A stretch of 63,184 nt of DNA from Deltaproteobacteria bacterium (GCA_020444075.1 JAHLLR010000025.1:1-63184); one strand, 5' to 3'; counted from the first letter of the stretch, positions 18,101 to 27,698 are shown. The notes: generated by a model not told the origin, from the letters alone. Numbers and translations: made by a program.

Positions 18101-19270
18101 TTACAGGTATTTCATCATCATGGGAATGGCCACGAAGGTACCGGCGGCGCTGCCCAGATTGGTAAACACCACCACCAGCAGAATGCGGGTAACCTTGTTG
18201 CGCCAGAAGCCTTTGACCGAGAGGATATCGATGGGCAGGCTTTCGAAATCCTTCACCTTGGGCTTGCGGGAAATGGCCTCAACCAGGCCGGACACCCACC
18301 CCGCGGCAATCATGGGGTTGAGAGAGGTCAACGGTGCCGCCAGAATGGACGAGAGGATCGTCAGCGGGTGGCCCAGGGCGATCAGGGCACCCAGGCCGGC
18401 CAGTATGCCGTTGGCCAGAATCCACCAGACCACCATGTCGGCACCGGCGCTGGCACCGCCACGAAAAAAACCATAGATGATTAGGGTACAGATACAAAAA
18501 GGGATGAACCATTTCAGGAATCCGGGCAGCGGGCCTTTGGGGGGCAGGGACTCCAGGGCGTTGATGTCGATGGGTTGGTCCCAGTACTGCTTGATGCCGG
18601 GTACGTGACCGGCGCCCACCACGGCAACAATGGTCTGCCCGGGTGCCGACCGGATCTTTTCCGTCAGGTAGCGGTCCCGTTCGTCGATGAGGCAAGTGCG
18701 CACCTGGGGCATGGATTTGCCCACCTCATCCAAGATGGAAGCCAGCATGTCCTGCTGCTTCATCTTTTCCACATCCGCCTCGCTGATCTCGTCCACCTCT
18801 CCCAGAGACAGAATCAGCTGGAAAAGCAACTTGAGCTTGCCCCACAGCCCCATGCTTCGCCACGTCCGCGACAGGGTGATGCGGATATCCCGGTCGGCCA
18901 GATGGACAGCGGCGCCCACCGTTTCGGCAGAATCCATGGCCTGGATCATTTCCTGGCCGGGAGCCACCTCCAAGCGGTTGGCAATGCGTTTTTGAAATGA
19001 TGCCAGCATCAGGTTGGACAGCAGGAGAAAGGCCTTTTTTTCTTTAATCACCTTGATGATGTCCATCTCCTGCCAGCGATCCTTCTGGCGGATGGACTGG
19101 GCGCGGCCTTCGCAAAGCTCCACACAGACCGTATCGGGCTTGACGTCGGCGATGATGGCTTCGACCAGATCCACGCTCTCTTTTGACACATGGGCGGTGC
19201 CGACAAGGATAACCCGTTTACCGTCATACTCCAGATGGTGGAGCATCTCGCTGTTGAATTTATCGTTCAT
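18101..19270 (-). CDS. TraB/PrgY-family membrane protein
   Basis: 389 residues. The N-terminal 230 form a TraB domain with the signature GTAHVSKES near residue 20 and CVELCEGR near 55, plus AVVGAGHVPGI near 220. The C-terminal 140 residues contain about four hydrophobic segments (FIPFCICTLIIYGFF, WWILANGILAGLGALIALG, ILSSILAAPL, ILLVVVFTNLG), so it is anchored in the inner membrane. The family was named after enterococcal pheromone-shutdown proteins and resembles Tiki-type metalloproteases; bacterial function is largely unknown. The start is ATG 19270 (MNDKFNSEM), with GGGAAAGAAG upstream. It converges on purN and diverges from the AAA+ gene. Confidence 0.85.
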   Translation of the reverse strand: MNDKFNSEMLHHLEYDGKRVILVGTAHVSKESVDLVEAIIADVKPDTVCVELCEGRAQSIRQKDRWQEMDIIKVIKEKKAFLLLSNLMLASFQKRIANRLEVAPGQEMIQAMDSAETVGAAVHLADRDIRITLSRTWRSMGLWGKLKLLFQLILSLGEVDEISEADVEKMKQQDMLASILDEVGKSMPQVRTCLIDERDRYLTEKIRSAPGQTIVAVVGAGHVPGIKQYWDQPIDINALESLPPKGPLPGFLKWFIPFCICTLIIYGFFRGGASAGADMVVWWILANGILAGLGALIALGHPLTILSSILAAPLTSLNPMIAAGWVSGLVEAISRKPKVKDFESLPIDILSVKGFWRNKVTRILLVVVFTNLGSAAGTFVAIPMMMKYL

Positions 19271-19443
19271 CGAATATATGCTTCTTTCCCTATGGTCGGG
19301 GGTATTCCCGGCAGTTAAAAGCTGAGCCAATATATACGCTCTACCGGTGATGTCAAATATTGATTCCCGGCGCGTTGCTTCCCCGGAAGCAATATGCCGG
19401 CATCCGTGGTGCCGGTGGACATGAAACAGGGCTGGACGATCTG

Positions 19444-20256
19444 ATGCAGAAAAATCGCGCTTCGAAAAATCCATACACCATCGACACCGAACCCTTTTAC
19501 CTGGACACCGGTGACGAAATCCGCATGTTCGAGGCAGCGGCATCGGCCCGGCTGCCCGTCATGCTCAAAGGCCCTACCGGATGCGGCAAGACCCGATTCG
19601 TTGAACACATGGCCTTCCGCCTCAACCGTCCCCTGATCACGGTTGCCTGCCACGAGGATTTGTTTGCCTCGGACCTCATCGGCCGCTACCTGCTTAAAGA
19701 CGATGAAACCGTCTGGGTGGACGGCCCCCTGACCCGGGCCGTAAGAATGGGCGCCATCTGCTATCTGGACGAAGTGGTCGAAGCGCGCAAGGATACCACC
19801 GTGGTCATTCACCCGCTGACCGACAACCGCCGGACCCTCTCCATCGATAAAAAGGGGGAGGTCATCCGGGCGCATCCTGATTTTCTCATGGTAATCTCCT
19901 ACAACCCGGGTTACCAGTCGGTGCTTAAAGACCTGAAGCAGAGCACCCGCCAACGCTTCGTGGCCCTCGCCTTCAATTATCCGAATCCGCCGGATGAAAG
20001 CCGAATCGTGGCCGCCGAGGGAAAGGTGGACGACGATACGGCTGCGCGACTGGTGACGTTGGCCGGAAAGATCCGCAATATCAGGGAACACGGCCTCACC
20101 GAAGGTGCATCCACCCGGCTGCTCATCTATGCCGCCGGCCTGATCCGCCAGGGGATCTCTTTTAAAAGCGCCTGCACTGCGGCCCTGTGTCAGCCGCTCA
20201 CCGACGACGACCGGCTGCAGGAAACCCTCAACGACCTGATCGACGACCTGATGTGA
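19444..20256 (+). CDS. CbbQ/NirQ/NorQ-type MoxR AAA+ ATPase
   Basis: 270-residue AAA+ protein with Walker A GPTGCGKT (residues 43-50), Walker B ICYLDE, sensor-type VISYNPG and the C-terminal CbbQ_C region. The family works with a VWA-domain partner to insert metals into, or reactivate, enzymes such as RuBisCO (CbbQO), nitric oxide reductase (NorQD) and methanol dehydrogenase (MoxR). The partner is directly downstream: the TGA here ends at 20256 and the next ATG is at 20258. ATG 19444 is chosen because MQKNRASKNPYTI matches the usual family N-terminus; the frame is open 84 bases further upstream. No RuBisCO, Nor or other obvious client is in this window. Confidence 0.88.
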   Translation: MQKNRASKNPYTIDTEPFYLDTGDEIRMFEAAASARLPVMLKGPTGCGKTRFVEHMAFRLNRPLITVACHEDLFASDLIGRYLLKDDETVWVDGPLTRAVRMGAICYLDEVVEARKDTTVVIHPLTDNRRTLSIDKKGEVIRAHPDFLMVISYNPGYQSVLKDLKQSTRQRFVALAFNYPNPPDESRIVAAEGKVDDDTAARLVTLAGKIRNIREHGLTEGASTRLLIYAAGLIRQGISFKSACTAALCQPLTDDDRLQETLNDLIDDLM

Positions 20257-20257
20257 T

Positions 20258-23014
20258 ATGCAACCGGCCCGCCCCCCCGCCCCAGGCCACAAGACCCCGG
20301 ATCAGGCATTCCGGCACCTCATGGACCATCTGGCGACAGCCGACCCGGTAGCCGCGCAACTGATGCGCGGCCATCTGACCGGCTCGGAACCGTCAACCTT
20401 TATTAACCGACTTTCCCGGGTGGTGGACGAGGTAATCGAAGCCCTGGCCGTGGAGGTCTCCTTCGGGCGCAGCCTGGCCGAGGGGATGGGCAGGATGCTG
20501 GCCGGCGGCGCCGGGGTCGACCTGGACAGATACATCAGCCTGGTAAAAAAGGCCGCCGCCAGAGGACCCACCCTGGCCGGCCTGATTGCCCGGCACCTGG
20601 TGCCGGTAATGGTCTGGGGTGACGCCGGCCTTGCGGACCGGTTCGAGGAGACCACCCGGGTCATGCTGCAAAAAGGCACCTATACTCTCAAGGCGCCTCT
20701 GGAGACCCTCTCCCACTTGATCCAGGAAAAAGACCTGGCTTGTGCCCACGCCTTTCTCGATCTTCTGGCCGCCACCTATGCCCTGGAGACCTCTTACAAC
20801 CGCACGGTTTACCTGACCCACGCCCTGCCCCGTGCCGTGGACGGGTTTGCCCGCTCCCGCCGCTTACGGCAGATCCGGGGATTGACGCGCATCATCCGGA
20901 CAGATGAACGGCTGGCCGACAATTTCCTTGAGGGGTTGGCCTCGGGCCTTCACCTGCTGTCGGAGCCGGCACTGAACGAATTTATCGACCGGGCCATCCG
21001 GCAGTACAAAAAAGCCTCTGATCGGGGAGCCCGATTCCTTGCCCTCGAATCCCGGCCGGCGTTAGAATGTTGCCGTGACCTCCAGGTGGCCGTGCCCCTG
21101 TCGGCAGTCCGGGCAGGGCTGGAACGCTACCTGAAAGCCCGCACGGGGTTGGACGTGGCCATCCGCCCGCTTTCTTCTCTAGCGGGAAAGCATCGGCCCA
21201 ACGACCCGGACATGCCCCTGGTTCGGTGCGATGGCCGGTCCGTCTTCCTGCCCGACGAGATGGACTGGATGGACCGGAAAGCGGACAATGTCAGCTTATT
21301 TAAACTGCTGGTCAGGCTGGAAGCCGGTGCCATCGAATTCGGCACCTATGACCTGGATGTGGAAAAAGCCCTGGATAACGCATCCATTGCCCCGCCGTCG
21401 GACACGTCCGAATCCGACCTGAGCCGGTTCCTCCGCGGGTTCGAGCATCCCGTCCTGGCCCTGGACCTGTTCACCCTCTGCGAACACGGCCGCATCGCCC
21501 GCAAGGTCAGCCAGCGCTACCCCGGCCTGTTTCGCCGGCTCACCGAGGCCCTGTCCGATGATCATCTGCAGGCCAGAACCGGCTCGGCAATCGGCGGCAC
21601 CTGGTTTCCCCTCTACCGACAGCTGGTGATGAATGAAGGACCGGTGGCGGATCCGACCCTTAAATCGGCGGGGCAGGCCTTGTCTGATCGATTGGCCCGG
21701 GCGACCTCATCCGCCAATGACACGGCCGACACCAGTGCACAGCTGACTATGGAGTTCTATCCGATACTGGCCGGCCACACGGCTGCAACGGGAATGCCTG
21801 CCTATCACCCCCTGAATCTGCCTTTCGGCCGTCGGCTGGAACCGACTTTTTTTGGCCCCTTTTACACCGCCTATCACCGCCTGGCCGCGGATATCCACCA
21901 GCTTCTGGCCCAACGGAAAATCCGCGTCTTCCGGTCGGACATCCGGCGTCTGATCGTCCGGCAAAACGGCCAGGTTTCGTCAGCGGACATCCGCCCCCTG
22001 ATCGTGAAGCCATCATCGGCACCGCCCGCATCCGATGTCACCGACCTTTCCTGGCTGGATCTGGAATCTCTGGTATGCAGCCACGGCCTTGGACAGCCGG
22101 CAAACAACGCCGACGATACCGATGCCTTTCGCTACCGGGAATGGGACTGGTGCATGGGCGATTACCTTCCTGACCGGGTCCGGGTGCTGGAGCGGGAAAT
22201 TCACGGACCGGACCCCGGTTTCTACCTGCAGACCCTCGATACGTTCCGCGGTCTGGTCAGGCGCATCCGCTACGCCTTCGAACTGCTGCGACCCGAAGAG
22301 ATGACCATCCTGCGCCAGTGGCGGGAAGGCGACGCGTTCGACTACCGGGCGCTGCTGGACTATGCCCTGGATAAGAAGGCGGGGCTGATGCCGTCGGATC
22401 GTTTGTTTATCAAACGAATCAAACGGGTAAGAGATGTGGCCACCCTGCTTCTGGTTGACCTGTCACGGTCCACGGGGAACATGGTGGACGACCGGGGGAT
22501 ACGGGTGCTGGATGTGGAAAAGCAGGCTATCGTATTACTCTGCGAAGCCCTGAAGGTGGTGGGGGACCGGTTCGCTATCGCCGGCTTTTCCGGCACCGGC
22601 CCGCTGGGGGTGGACTATTACCGGATCAAGGATCTGGATGCGCCTTTTGACGATGCCGTAAAGGGGCGCATCAGTGCCATGGCCCCCCAGCGCAGCACGC
22701 GCATGGGGGCCGCCATCCGCCACGCCACTGCCCTGCTTTCGCCGGTGCAGGCCCGGGTGAGGCTGATCATCATCCTGGGAGACGGATTTCCCAACGATTT
22801 GGCCTACAAGGGACCCTATGCGGTGGAAGACACCCGCCGGGCCGTCATGGAGGCCCGCACCGCCGCCATCCACGTCAAGGCCATCACCGTCAATGCCAGC
22901 GACAACGGACAGCTGGACCGGCTCTACGGCAACAGCCACCACACACTCATCGGCAACATCGGGGACCTGCCGGACAGGCTGGTAAGGGTTTACAGCGCAC
23001 TGACCCGGCATTAA
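20258..23014 (+). CDS. NorD/CbbO-type von Willebrand factor A protein
   Basis: 918-residue partner of the AAA+ ATPase. The long N-terminal 600 residues look helical and are specific to this family. YREWDWCMGDYLPDRVRV near residue 625 matches the conserved pre-VWA segment. The VWA domain fills the last 200 residues with a complete MIDAS: DLSRS at 734-738, Thr in QRSTRMGAAIRHA, and ILGDGFPND. It is longer than Pseudomonas NorD (about 610). Together the pair would form a chaperone motor that grips a metalloenzyme through the MIDAS ion. The client is unknown here. Confidence 0.86.
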   Translation: MQPARPPAPGHKTPDQAFRHLMDHLATADPVAAQLMRGHLTGSEPSTFINRLSRVVDEVIEALAVEVSFGRSLAEGMGRMLAGGAGVDLDRYISLVKKAAARGPTLAGLIARHLVPVMVWGDAGLADRFEETTRVMLQKGTYTLKAPLETLSHLIQEKDLACAHAFLDLLAATYALETSYNRTVYLTHALPRAVDGFARSRRLRQIRGLTRIIRTDERLADNFLEGLASGLHLLSEPALNEFIDRAIRQYKKASDRGARFLALESRPALECCRDLQVAVPLSAVRAGLERYLKARTGLDVAIRPLSSLAGKHRPNDPDMPLVRCDGRSVFLPDEMDWMDRKADNVSLFKLLVRLEAGAIEFGTYDLDVEKALDNASIAPPSDTSESDLSRFLRGFEHPVLALDLFTLCEHGRIARKVSQRYPGLFRRLTEALSDDHLQARTGSAIGGTWFPLYRQLVMNEGPVADPTLKSAGQALSDRLARATSSANDTADTSAQLTMEFYPILAGHTAATGMPAYHPLNLPFGRRLEPTFFGPFYTAYHRLAADIHQLLAQRKIRVFRSDIRRLIVRQNGQVSSADIRPLIVKPSSAPPASDVTDLSWLDLESLVCSHGLGQPANNADDTDAFRYREWDWCMGDYLPDRVRVLEREIHGPDPGFYLQTLDTFRGLVRRIRYAFELLRPEEMTILRQWREGDAFDYRALLDYALDKKAGLMPSDRLFIKRIKRVRDVATLLLVDLSRSTGNMVDDRGIRVLDVEKQAIVLLCEALKVVGDRFAIAGFSGTGPLGVDYYRIKDLDAPFDDAVKGRISAMAPQRSTRMGAAIRHATALLSPVQARVRLIIILGDGFPNDLAYKGPYAVEDTRRAVMEARTAAIHVKAITVNASDNGQLDRLYGNSHHTLIGNIGDLPDRLVRVYSALTRH

Positions 23015-23081
23015 AATAAATCAGGTAAGAAATCCTGGCCCAAAGGGGCATGTTTTTCAGGTTGGAAGAATAGGAGCGCCT

Positions 23082-23522
23082 TTGAAAATTTTCGACGATG
23101 TCCTGATCTGGGACGGGTATGGCGGGAAATTTAATTTAGCTGCCGGACGCTGCCGGCTGCGGCTGTTCGACCTGTCCAGGGACAACACCGCGGGGGTGCC
23201 TCAGCTCAAACCGATCATCGCCGTGGTTTCCGATCTGCCCGGTGACCGGCTGCCCGCAATGAAAAGGGTTTCCGTACGGGCATGCATCAGCCACGTCGCC
23301 ACCACCATCGTCCACCGATTTAAAATCGACCACAACCGCATGGTGCTGGTCGAGTATTATCCCCGGGAGACCTACGGCAAGCAGTCCGAAAAGGTCATTC
23401 CTGAAAAATTCGACGTGGTGGACCTGAAATGGCACGGCGACAAGGCCTTGTTTCCCGGCTGGCGGCCCCTGAAGCCGCCCCTGTTGGACATTGTCCGCTC
23501 CCTGGTAACCGGCAATCCATAA
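23082..23522 (+). CDS. Conserved-looking hypothetical protein
   Basis: I do not recognise this 146-residue protein. It starts at TTG 23082 behind TAGGAGCG, seven bases upstream, and no ATG fits. It is predicted soluble, with no signal peptide or membrane segment and a basic, strand-rich composition. Notable segments are IWDGYGGKFNLAAGRCRLRLFDLS at the N-terminus and VLVEYYPRETYGKQSEKVIP near residue 90. It follows the VWA gene by 67 bases on the same strand, so it may be co-transcribed with the AAA+/VWA pair and could be part of that system. A weak 5-bp inverted repeat after its stop is not a convincing terminator. Confidence 0.7.
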   Translation: MKIFDDVLIWDGYGGKFNLAAGRCRLRLFDLSRDNTAGVPQLKPIIAVVSDLPGDRLPAMKRVSVRACISHVATTIVHRFKIDHNRMVLVEYYPRETYGKQSEKVIPEKFDVVDLKWHGDKALFPGWRPLKPPLLDIVRSLVTGNP

Positions 23523-23567
23523 CACCATCGGACGTTAAACGGCACGATCGTCCCCGCGCTTATTTTC

Positions 23568-24974
23568 CTACAGCCGTCCCTTTTCCAGGATTGCCTTTAC
23601 CGGAATCAGGCCGGTAGCGGCCGCAGACACGATGTTGCCGGCCACACCGGGCCCGTCACCGGCCACGTACATGCCTTTAATTTCAGTTTCCAGCTGAGAG
23701 GACGTCTCCACCTGGGTGGCGAAGAACTTGATCTCCGGGGCGTAGAGCAGGGTTTCGTCGTTGGACACGCCCGGCACTACCCGGTTCAATTGTTCCAGAC
23801 CATCGATGATATTGGTGAGGATGCGCTCGGGCAGCGCCATGGCGATGTCGCCGCAAACCACGTTGGTCAGCGTCGGTTCGATGTATCCTTTGCTGATGCG
23901 GTTCCAGGTGCTGCGACGGCCCCGCTTCAGGTCGCCGAAACGCTGCAGGATGGGTTTGCCGCCGCCGATAAGAGTGGCCAGGCGCCCGATGGCCTCGCCG
24001 TAGGCCTGATTATCGGTGACCGGTTCGGTGAGTACCACCTTGGAGAGAAAGGCGAAGTTGGAGTTGATCGATTTGCGGTCGTGATAGGCGTGGCCGTTGA
24101 CACAGACGAAGTCGCTGTAACTCTCCAGGGAGACAAAACCTCCCTGGTTGGTGCAGAAGGTTCGGGTCTGGTCGTCGTATTTTCCGGTCTGAACGAAAAA
24201 AGTGGGGTCGTAGATCACGTTGCACAGGTCCTGCATGATGTCGTTATGCACTTCCACCCGCACCCCCACCTCGATGCCCCGCTGGGTGAGGCCGATGCCG
24301 TGTTTTTGCGCCACCCGGGCCACCCAGTCCGCCCCGATCCGCCCCGGGGCCAGAATCACGTTATTACAGCGGTGCTCCCCCCGGCTGGTTTGAACACCCA
24401 CGACCCGACCCTGCTCGACGATGACATCCTTCACCTCCTCGGAGGTGTGAATCGTCACCCCCTTGGATTTGATATGATCGGTCATGGCGGCGATGTAACC
24501 GGGCAGACGGTCGCTGCCCAGGTGCTTCTGCTTGATCAACAACAGATCGATGCCGAACCGCTTGGCATGCTTTCTGATTGTCTTGGCCAGGTCCATGTCC
24601 GTGGGATAGACGGGACCGTCCATACCGAACCGGTTGAAGATCGCTTCGGTTTCGTCGATCAGGGCCTCGGCACGGACGATGGGCATGAACTGGGTCAGGT
24701 CGGTCTTGCCCAGCTTGTGAATAAAATTGAGCTTGCCGTCGGAAAACAGCCCGGCACCGCCGATGCCGCACAGGATGTTGCAGGGCCGGCACTGGGTGCA
24801 ATACTGCCGGTCCGCCACCGGACAGACCCGCTTGAGGGGTCCTTTTCCCCGCTCCAGGAGCAGCACCTTGAGGTCTGCATGTTCGCCGAGATAATAAGCG
24901 GAAAAGAGCCCGGCGGGTCCCCCGCCGACGATGATCACGTCATAAAAACCAACGCTCGCAGATGTGGTTGACAA
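23568..24974 (-). CDS. FAD-dependent oxidoreductase (COG2509-like)
   Basis: Flavoprotein dehydrogenase of unknown substrate. TTG 24974 is preferred: GGGAG lies nine bases upstream and the protein then begins 10 residues before the Rossmann fold. ATG 25028 has no ribosome site. VIIVGGGPAG (residues 14-23) binds FAD. A cysteine-rich stretch, CPVADRQYCTQCRPCNILC near residue 60, is characteristic of this family. GMYVAGDGPGVAGNIVSAA near the C-terminus closes the FAD site. 468 residues. It is transcribed toward the hypothetical at 23082. Confidence 0.85.
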   Translation of the reverse strand: MSTTSASVGFYDVIIVGGGPAGLFSAYYLGEHADLKVLLLERGKGPLKRVCPVADRQYCTQCRPCNILCGIGGAGLFSDGKLNFIHKLGKTDLTQFMPIVRAEALIDETEAIFNRFGMDGPVYPTDMDLAKTIRKHAKRFGIDLLLIKQKHLGSDRLPGYIAAMTDHIKSKGVTIHTSEEVKDVIVEQGRVVGVQTSRGEHRCNNVILAPGRIGADWVARVAQKHGIGLTQRGIEVGVRVEVHNDIMQDLCNVIYDPTFFVQTGKYDDQTRTFCTNQGGFVSLESYSDFVCVNGHAYHDRKSINSNFAFLSKVVLTEPVTDNQAYGEAIGRLATLIGGGKPILQRFGDLKRGRRSTWNRISKGYIEPTLTNVVCGDIAMALPERILTNIIDGLEQLNRVVPGVSNDETLLYAPEIKFFATQVETSSQLETEIKGMYVAGDGPGVAGNIVSAAATGLIPVKAILEKGRL

Positions 24975-25050
24975 TGGACGACGCTCCCTGGTTGACTTTT
25001 CATGGCAATTCCCCCAACATGCATGCAAATATCAACCGGTTTTCACCACA

Positions 25051-25257
25051 ATGAAAAAAAGATGCCCTCACCCGTCCAAGCAGCCCCTTACCCCCCAGGT
25101 TATCAAAAAGGGGGATGCGCCGCCGTGCCTCCATAACGGATGTCAATGCCGGGGATGCTTCGGATGGCAGAACATGCTGCAGGCCGCGGAAAACAGACCG
25201 GCGTGGCGAAAATACCCCCTTTGCTGCCAGATGACCGGACTGACGCTGAAATACTGA
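25051..25257 (+). CDS. Possible small cysteine-rich protein
   Basis: 68-codon open frame in the gap between two divergently placed minus-strand genes. The product would be basic with seven cysteines: one near the N-terminus, a CLHNGCQCRGC cluster in the middle and a CC pair near the end. This pattern is reminiscent of small metal-binding proteins. ATG 25051 has no Shine-Dalgarno, and there is no homologue I recognise. It may be a chance frame. Confidence 0.25.
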   Translation: MKKRCPHPSKQPLTPQVIKKGDAPPCLHNGCQCRGCFGWQNMLQAAENRPAWRKYPLCCQMTGLTLKY

Positions 25258-25263
25258 AAGCCG

Positions 25264-27660
25264 TCAATTCGAAGCATCGATAACATTTCTCACTTTTTCT
25301 GACAGCGATTGCAGGTCGAAGGGCTTTTGAATGAATCCGTTGCATCCCCGGTTCATGATTGCGCTAGCTTGCCCATCGATGCTGTAACCGCTGGAGAGCA
25401 GTACGTTGACCCCGGGATCGAAGGCCTTCAATTGATCAAAGGTCTTTCCCCCACCCATTTCCGGCATGATCATGTCCAGAATGACCAGATGGATCCGCTC
25501 CCCGTGATTCCGGTAGATCTCAACGGCCTCTTTTCCGCCCGTTGCCACAAGAACCCCATAGCCCAGCGCGGCCAGCATCGCCTTGCCGACATCGAGGATC
25601 AGCGGATCGTCATCAACCAGAAGAATAGTCTCGTTGCCTGCTTTTGTCGATGCCCGCATAGAGGTTGCTTCCCCCGGCGATGCCTCGGATGCCTGCAGGT
25701 GGATATGGAAGGTGGTTCCCTTTCCCTTCTGGCTGCTCACATCGATAAAGCCACCGTGATGACGAATAATTCCGTAAGCGGAGGCCAGCCCCAGCCCGGT
25801 TCCCCGGCCAATGGTCTTAGTCGTGAAAAAAGGATCGAAGATTCGCTCCATGGTGGCCGGATCCATCCCCGTCCCGGTATCGGTGATGGTAATTTTTACA
25901 TAATTTCCCGGCTCGACCCCATGGGGCGCCGCCTGGTGGTCGTCCAGGATTTCATTGGCGGTTTCCAGAAAAAGGCTCCCGCCGTCGGGCATGGCCTGCC
26001 AGGCGTTGATCAACAGGTTCAGCAGCACCTGCTCGATCTGGCCCCGGTCCACCTCCACCGCCCAGACATTTTCCATGCATTTATGGACAATCCGGAGTTC
26101 CTGCCGGGTCCGGCCGAACATATCGACGGTGTTGCGGACCAGCGCATTGATGTCGGTGGGCTTGACCTCATATTTTCCCATACGGGCAAACCCGAGCAGC
26201 TGTTGCGTCAGGCGGGCGCCACTTTGCACACACTCCCGAATGGTTTTGAGCCGGCTGCGGTATGCAGGGGAGGGTCCGCTATCCAGCGCCATCATTTCCA
26301 CATTGCCCTGGATGCCCATCAGCAGATTGTTGAAATCGTGGGCGATGCCTCCAGCCAGGGTGCCGATGGCCTCCATTTTCTGGGCCTGAATCAGTTGATC
26401 CTGGAGTTTTTCTTTCTCCCGGCCCACCTGTTCACGATCCGCGATCTCCTGCCGCAGCCGCGCGTTGGTCTTGAACAGCTCCGCGGTGCGCTCCGCCACC
26501 CGGTCCTCCAGCTGGTGATGGGACCGTTGAAGCGCTTCCTCGGCCTCCTTGCGTTTGGTCACATCCCGCGCATTGACCACCAGGCCTTCCACCGCAGGAT
26601 GGTCCAGCAGGTTGTTACTGGTGGCTTCCAGGATTCGCCAGGAGCCGTCCTGGTGGTGAAAGCGAATCTCCGATGCTGGCGGCGGTTCGATCGGGTCTGA
26701 GAGGATGCGGTTGTTGAACAGCTCAATCGAATACGCCTGGTCTTCCGGATGGATGAAATCGAAAACCCGCCGACCCATCACCGCTTCCTGCGGATATCCG
26801 AGAATCCGCTGGATGGAGGGACTCAGGTAGGCGATGCATCCCTTTTCATCCAGAATGGCGATGAGATCGGAGGTGTTCTCGATCAAAGATCGGAAATGTT
26901 CCTCCCGCTGCTGCAATGCGGTCAGGGTCTCCTGAAGTTGACCGGCCATCTGGTTGAACACCCGGGCAAGGCTGCCGAATTCATCCCGCGAACGGATCGA
27001 AATGCAGGTATCGAGATCACCCTTGCCGATCTGCTCGGCCCCCGCGGTCAGGAGCCGCAACGGTTCGGTCAGTCGGCGGGTCAACAGCATCAACCCTATG
27101 GCCATGACCATAAATCCGATGATCCCGAGGTTGATCAGGTAGGGCTTCATGCGGTTGGCCACCCCGTATACCTCCTGCTCCGGATCGCTGGCCAGGACAT
27201 ACCATTCCCATGGCTCGAAGTAGTCGACCATGGCCAGGTTCTTTCCCGCCGTTGTCAGATGAATCAACCGGCTTCTCTCCGGTTTGAGTCCTTTGAACCA
27301 TGCCTCCTGGCTGACATCCCGGCCCACCATGGCGGGATCAGGATGCATGACCACAGTGCCCCGCCGGTCGATGGCAAAAATAGTGCCCAGTTCCCCCACC
27401 TCGATGGTCGACATGGCAGCGCCGGCGTCGATTTTCGCCATGGCGATGCTGGCCGGGATATCCTCCAAGCCATACCGGTGGAGCATGTCATCCTGAGCGG
27501 CGGCAACCTGAATGGCTTCGGAAAGGCGGGTGTCCAGCCAGGTCTCGGCCAATTCCGTGAGCGCCGTACGCGAAAAATGATAGGCGATGGCCACGGTGGA
27601 CAGAAGCAGGAAAAAAACCAGGGGCAGCGTGGTGATCATGATTTTGGAATAGGTATTCAT
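25264..27660 (-). CDS. Hybrid sensor histidine kinase (Cache-HAMP-PAS-HK-REC)
   Basis: 798-residue membrane sensor. In order: a transmembrane helix at 8-28, a periplasmic Cache-type domain (about 30-175), a second helix near 180-198, HAMP, PAS (ENTSDLIAILDEKGCIAYLSPS), coiled coil, HisKA with phospho-His441 in GGIAHDFNN, HATPase (NLLINAWQAMPDGG, ITDTGTGMD, GTGLGLASAYGI) and a C-terminal receiver with Asp729 in LDMIMPE. No output regulator is adjacent, so phosphotransfer likely goes to a distant protein. It lies 38 bases after a solute-binding protein, suggesting ligand sensing by the pair. Confidence 0.92.
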   Translation of the reverse strand: MNTYSKIMITTLPLVFFLLLSTVAIAYHFSRTALTELAETWLDTRLSEAIQVAAAQDDMLHRYGLEDIPASIAMAKIDAGAAMSTIEVGELGTIFAIDRRGTVVMHPDPAMVGRDVSQEAWFKGLKPERSRLIHLTTAGKNLAMVDYFEPWEWYVLASDPEQEVYGVANRMKPYLINLGIIGFMVMAIGLMLLTRRLTEPLRLLTAGAEQIGKGDLDTCISIRSRDEFGSLARVFNQMAGQLQETLTALQQREEHFRSLIENTSDLIAILDEKGCIAYLSPSIQRILGYPQEAVMGRRVFDFIHPEDQAYSIELFNNRILSDPIEPPPASEIRFHHQDGSWRILEATSNNLLDHPAVEGLVVNARDVTKRKEAEEALQRSHHQLEDRVAERTAELFKTNARLRQEIADREQVGREKEKLQDQLIQAQKMEAIGTLAGGIAHDFNNLLMGIQGNVEMMALDSGPSPAYRSRLKTIRECVQSGARLTQQLLGFARMGKYEVKPTDINALVRNTVDMFGRTRQELRIVHKCMENVWAVEVDRGQIEQVLLNLLINAWQAMPDGGSLFLETANEILDDHQAAPHGVEPGNYVKITITDTGTGMDPATMERIFDPFFTTKTIGRGTGLGLASAYGIIRHHGGFIDVSSQKGKGTTFHIHLQASEASPGEATSMRASTKAGNETILLVDDDPLILDVGKAMLAALGYGVLVATGGKEAVEIYRNHGERIHLVILDMIMPEMGGGKTFDQLKAFDPGVNVLLSSGYSIDGQASAIMNRGCNGFIQKPFDLQSLSEKVRNVIDASN

Positions 27661-27698
27661 GGATCTTACCTGATCAGAGGCTTATGCACCGACAGGCG

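Noticed and set aside
23515-23567. Bidirectional terminator between the 23082 gene and the FAD oxidoreductase
   Set aside because: The GGACG/CGTCC stem has five pairs and a 14-base loop with no clean T-run.
23790-24971. 393-codon plus-strand frame opposite the FAD oxidoreductase
   Set aside because: Shadow of codon bias; it has no FAD or other motif and no ribosome site.
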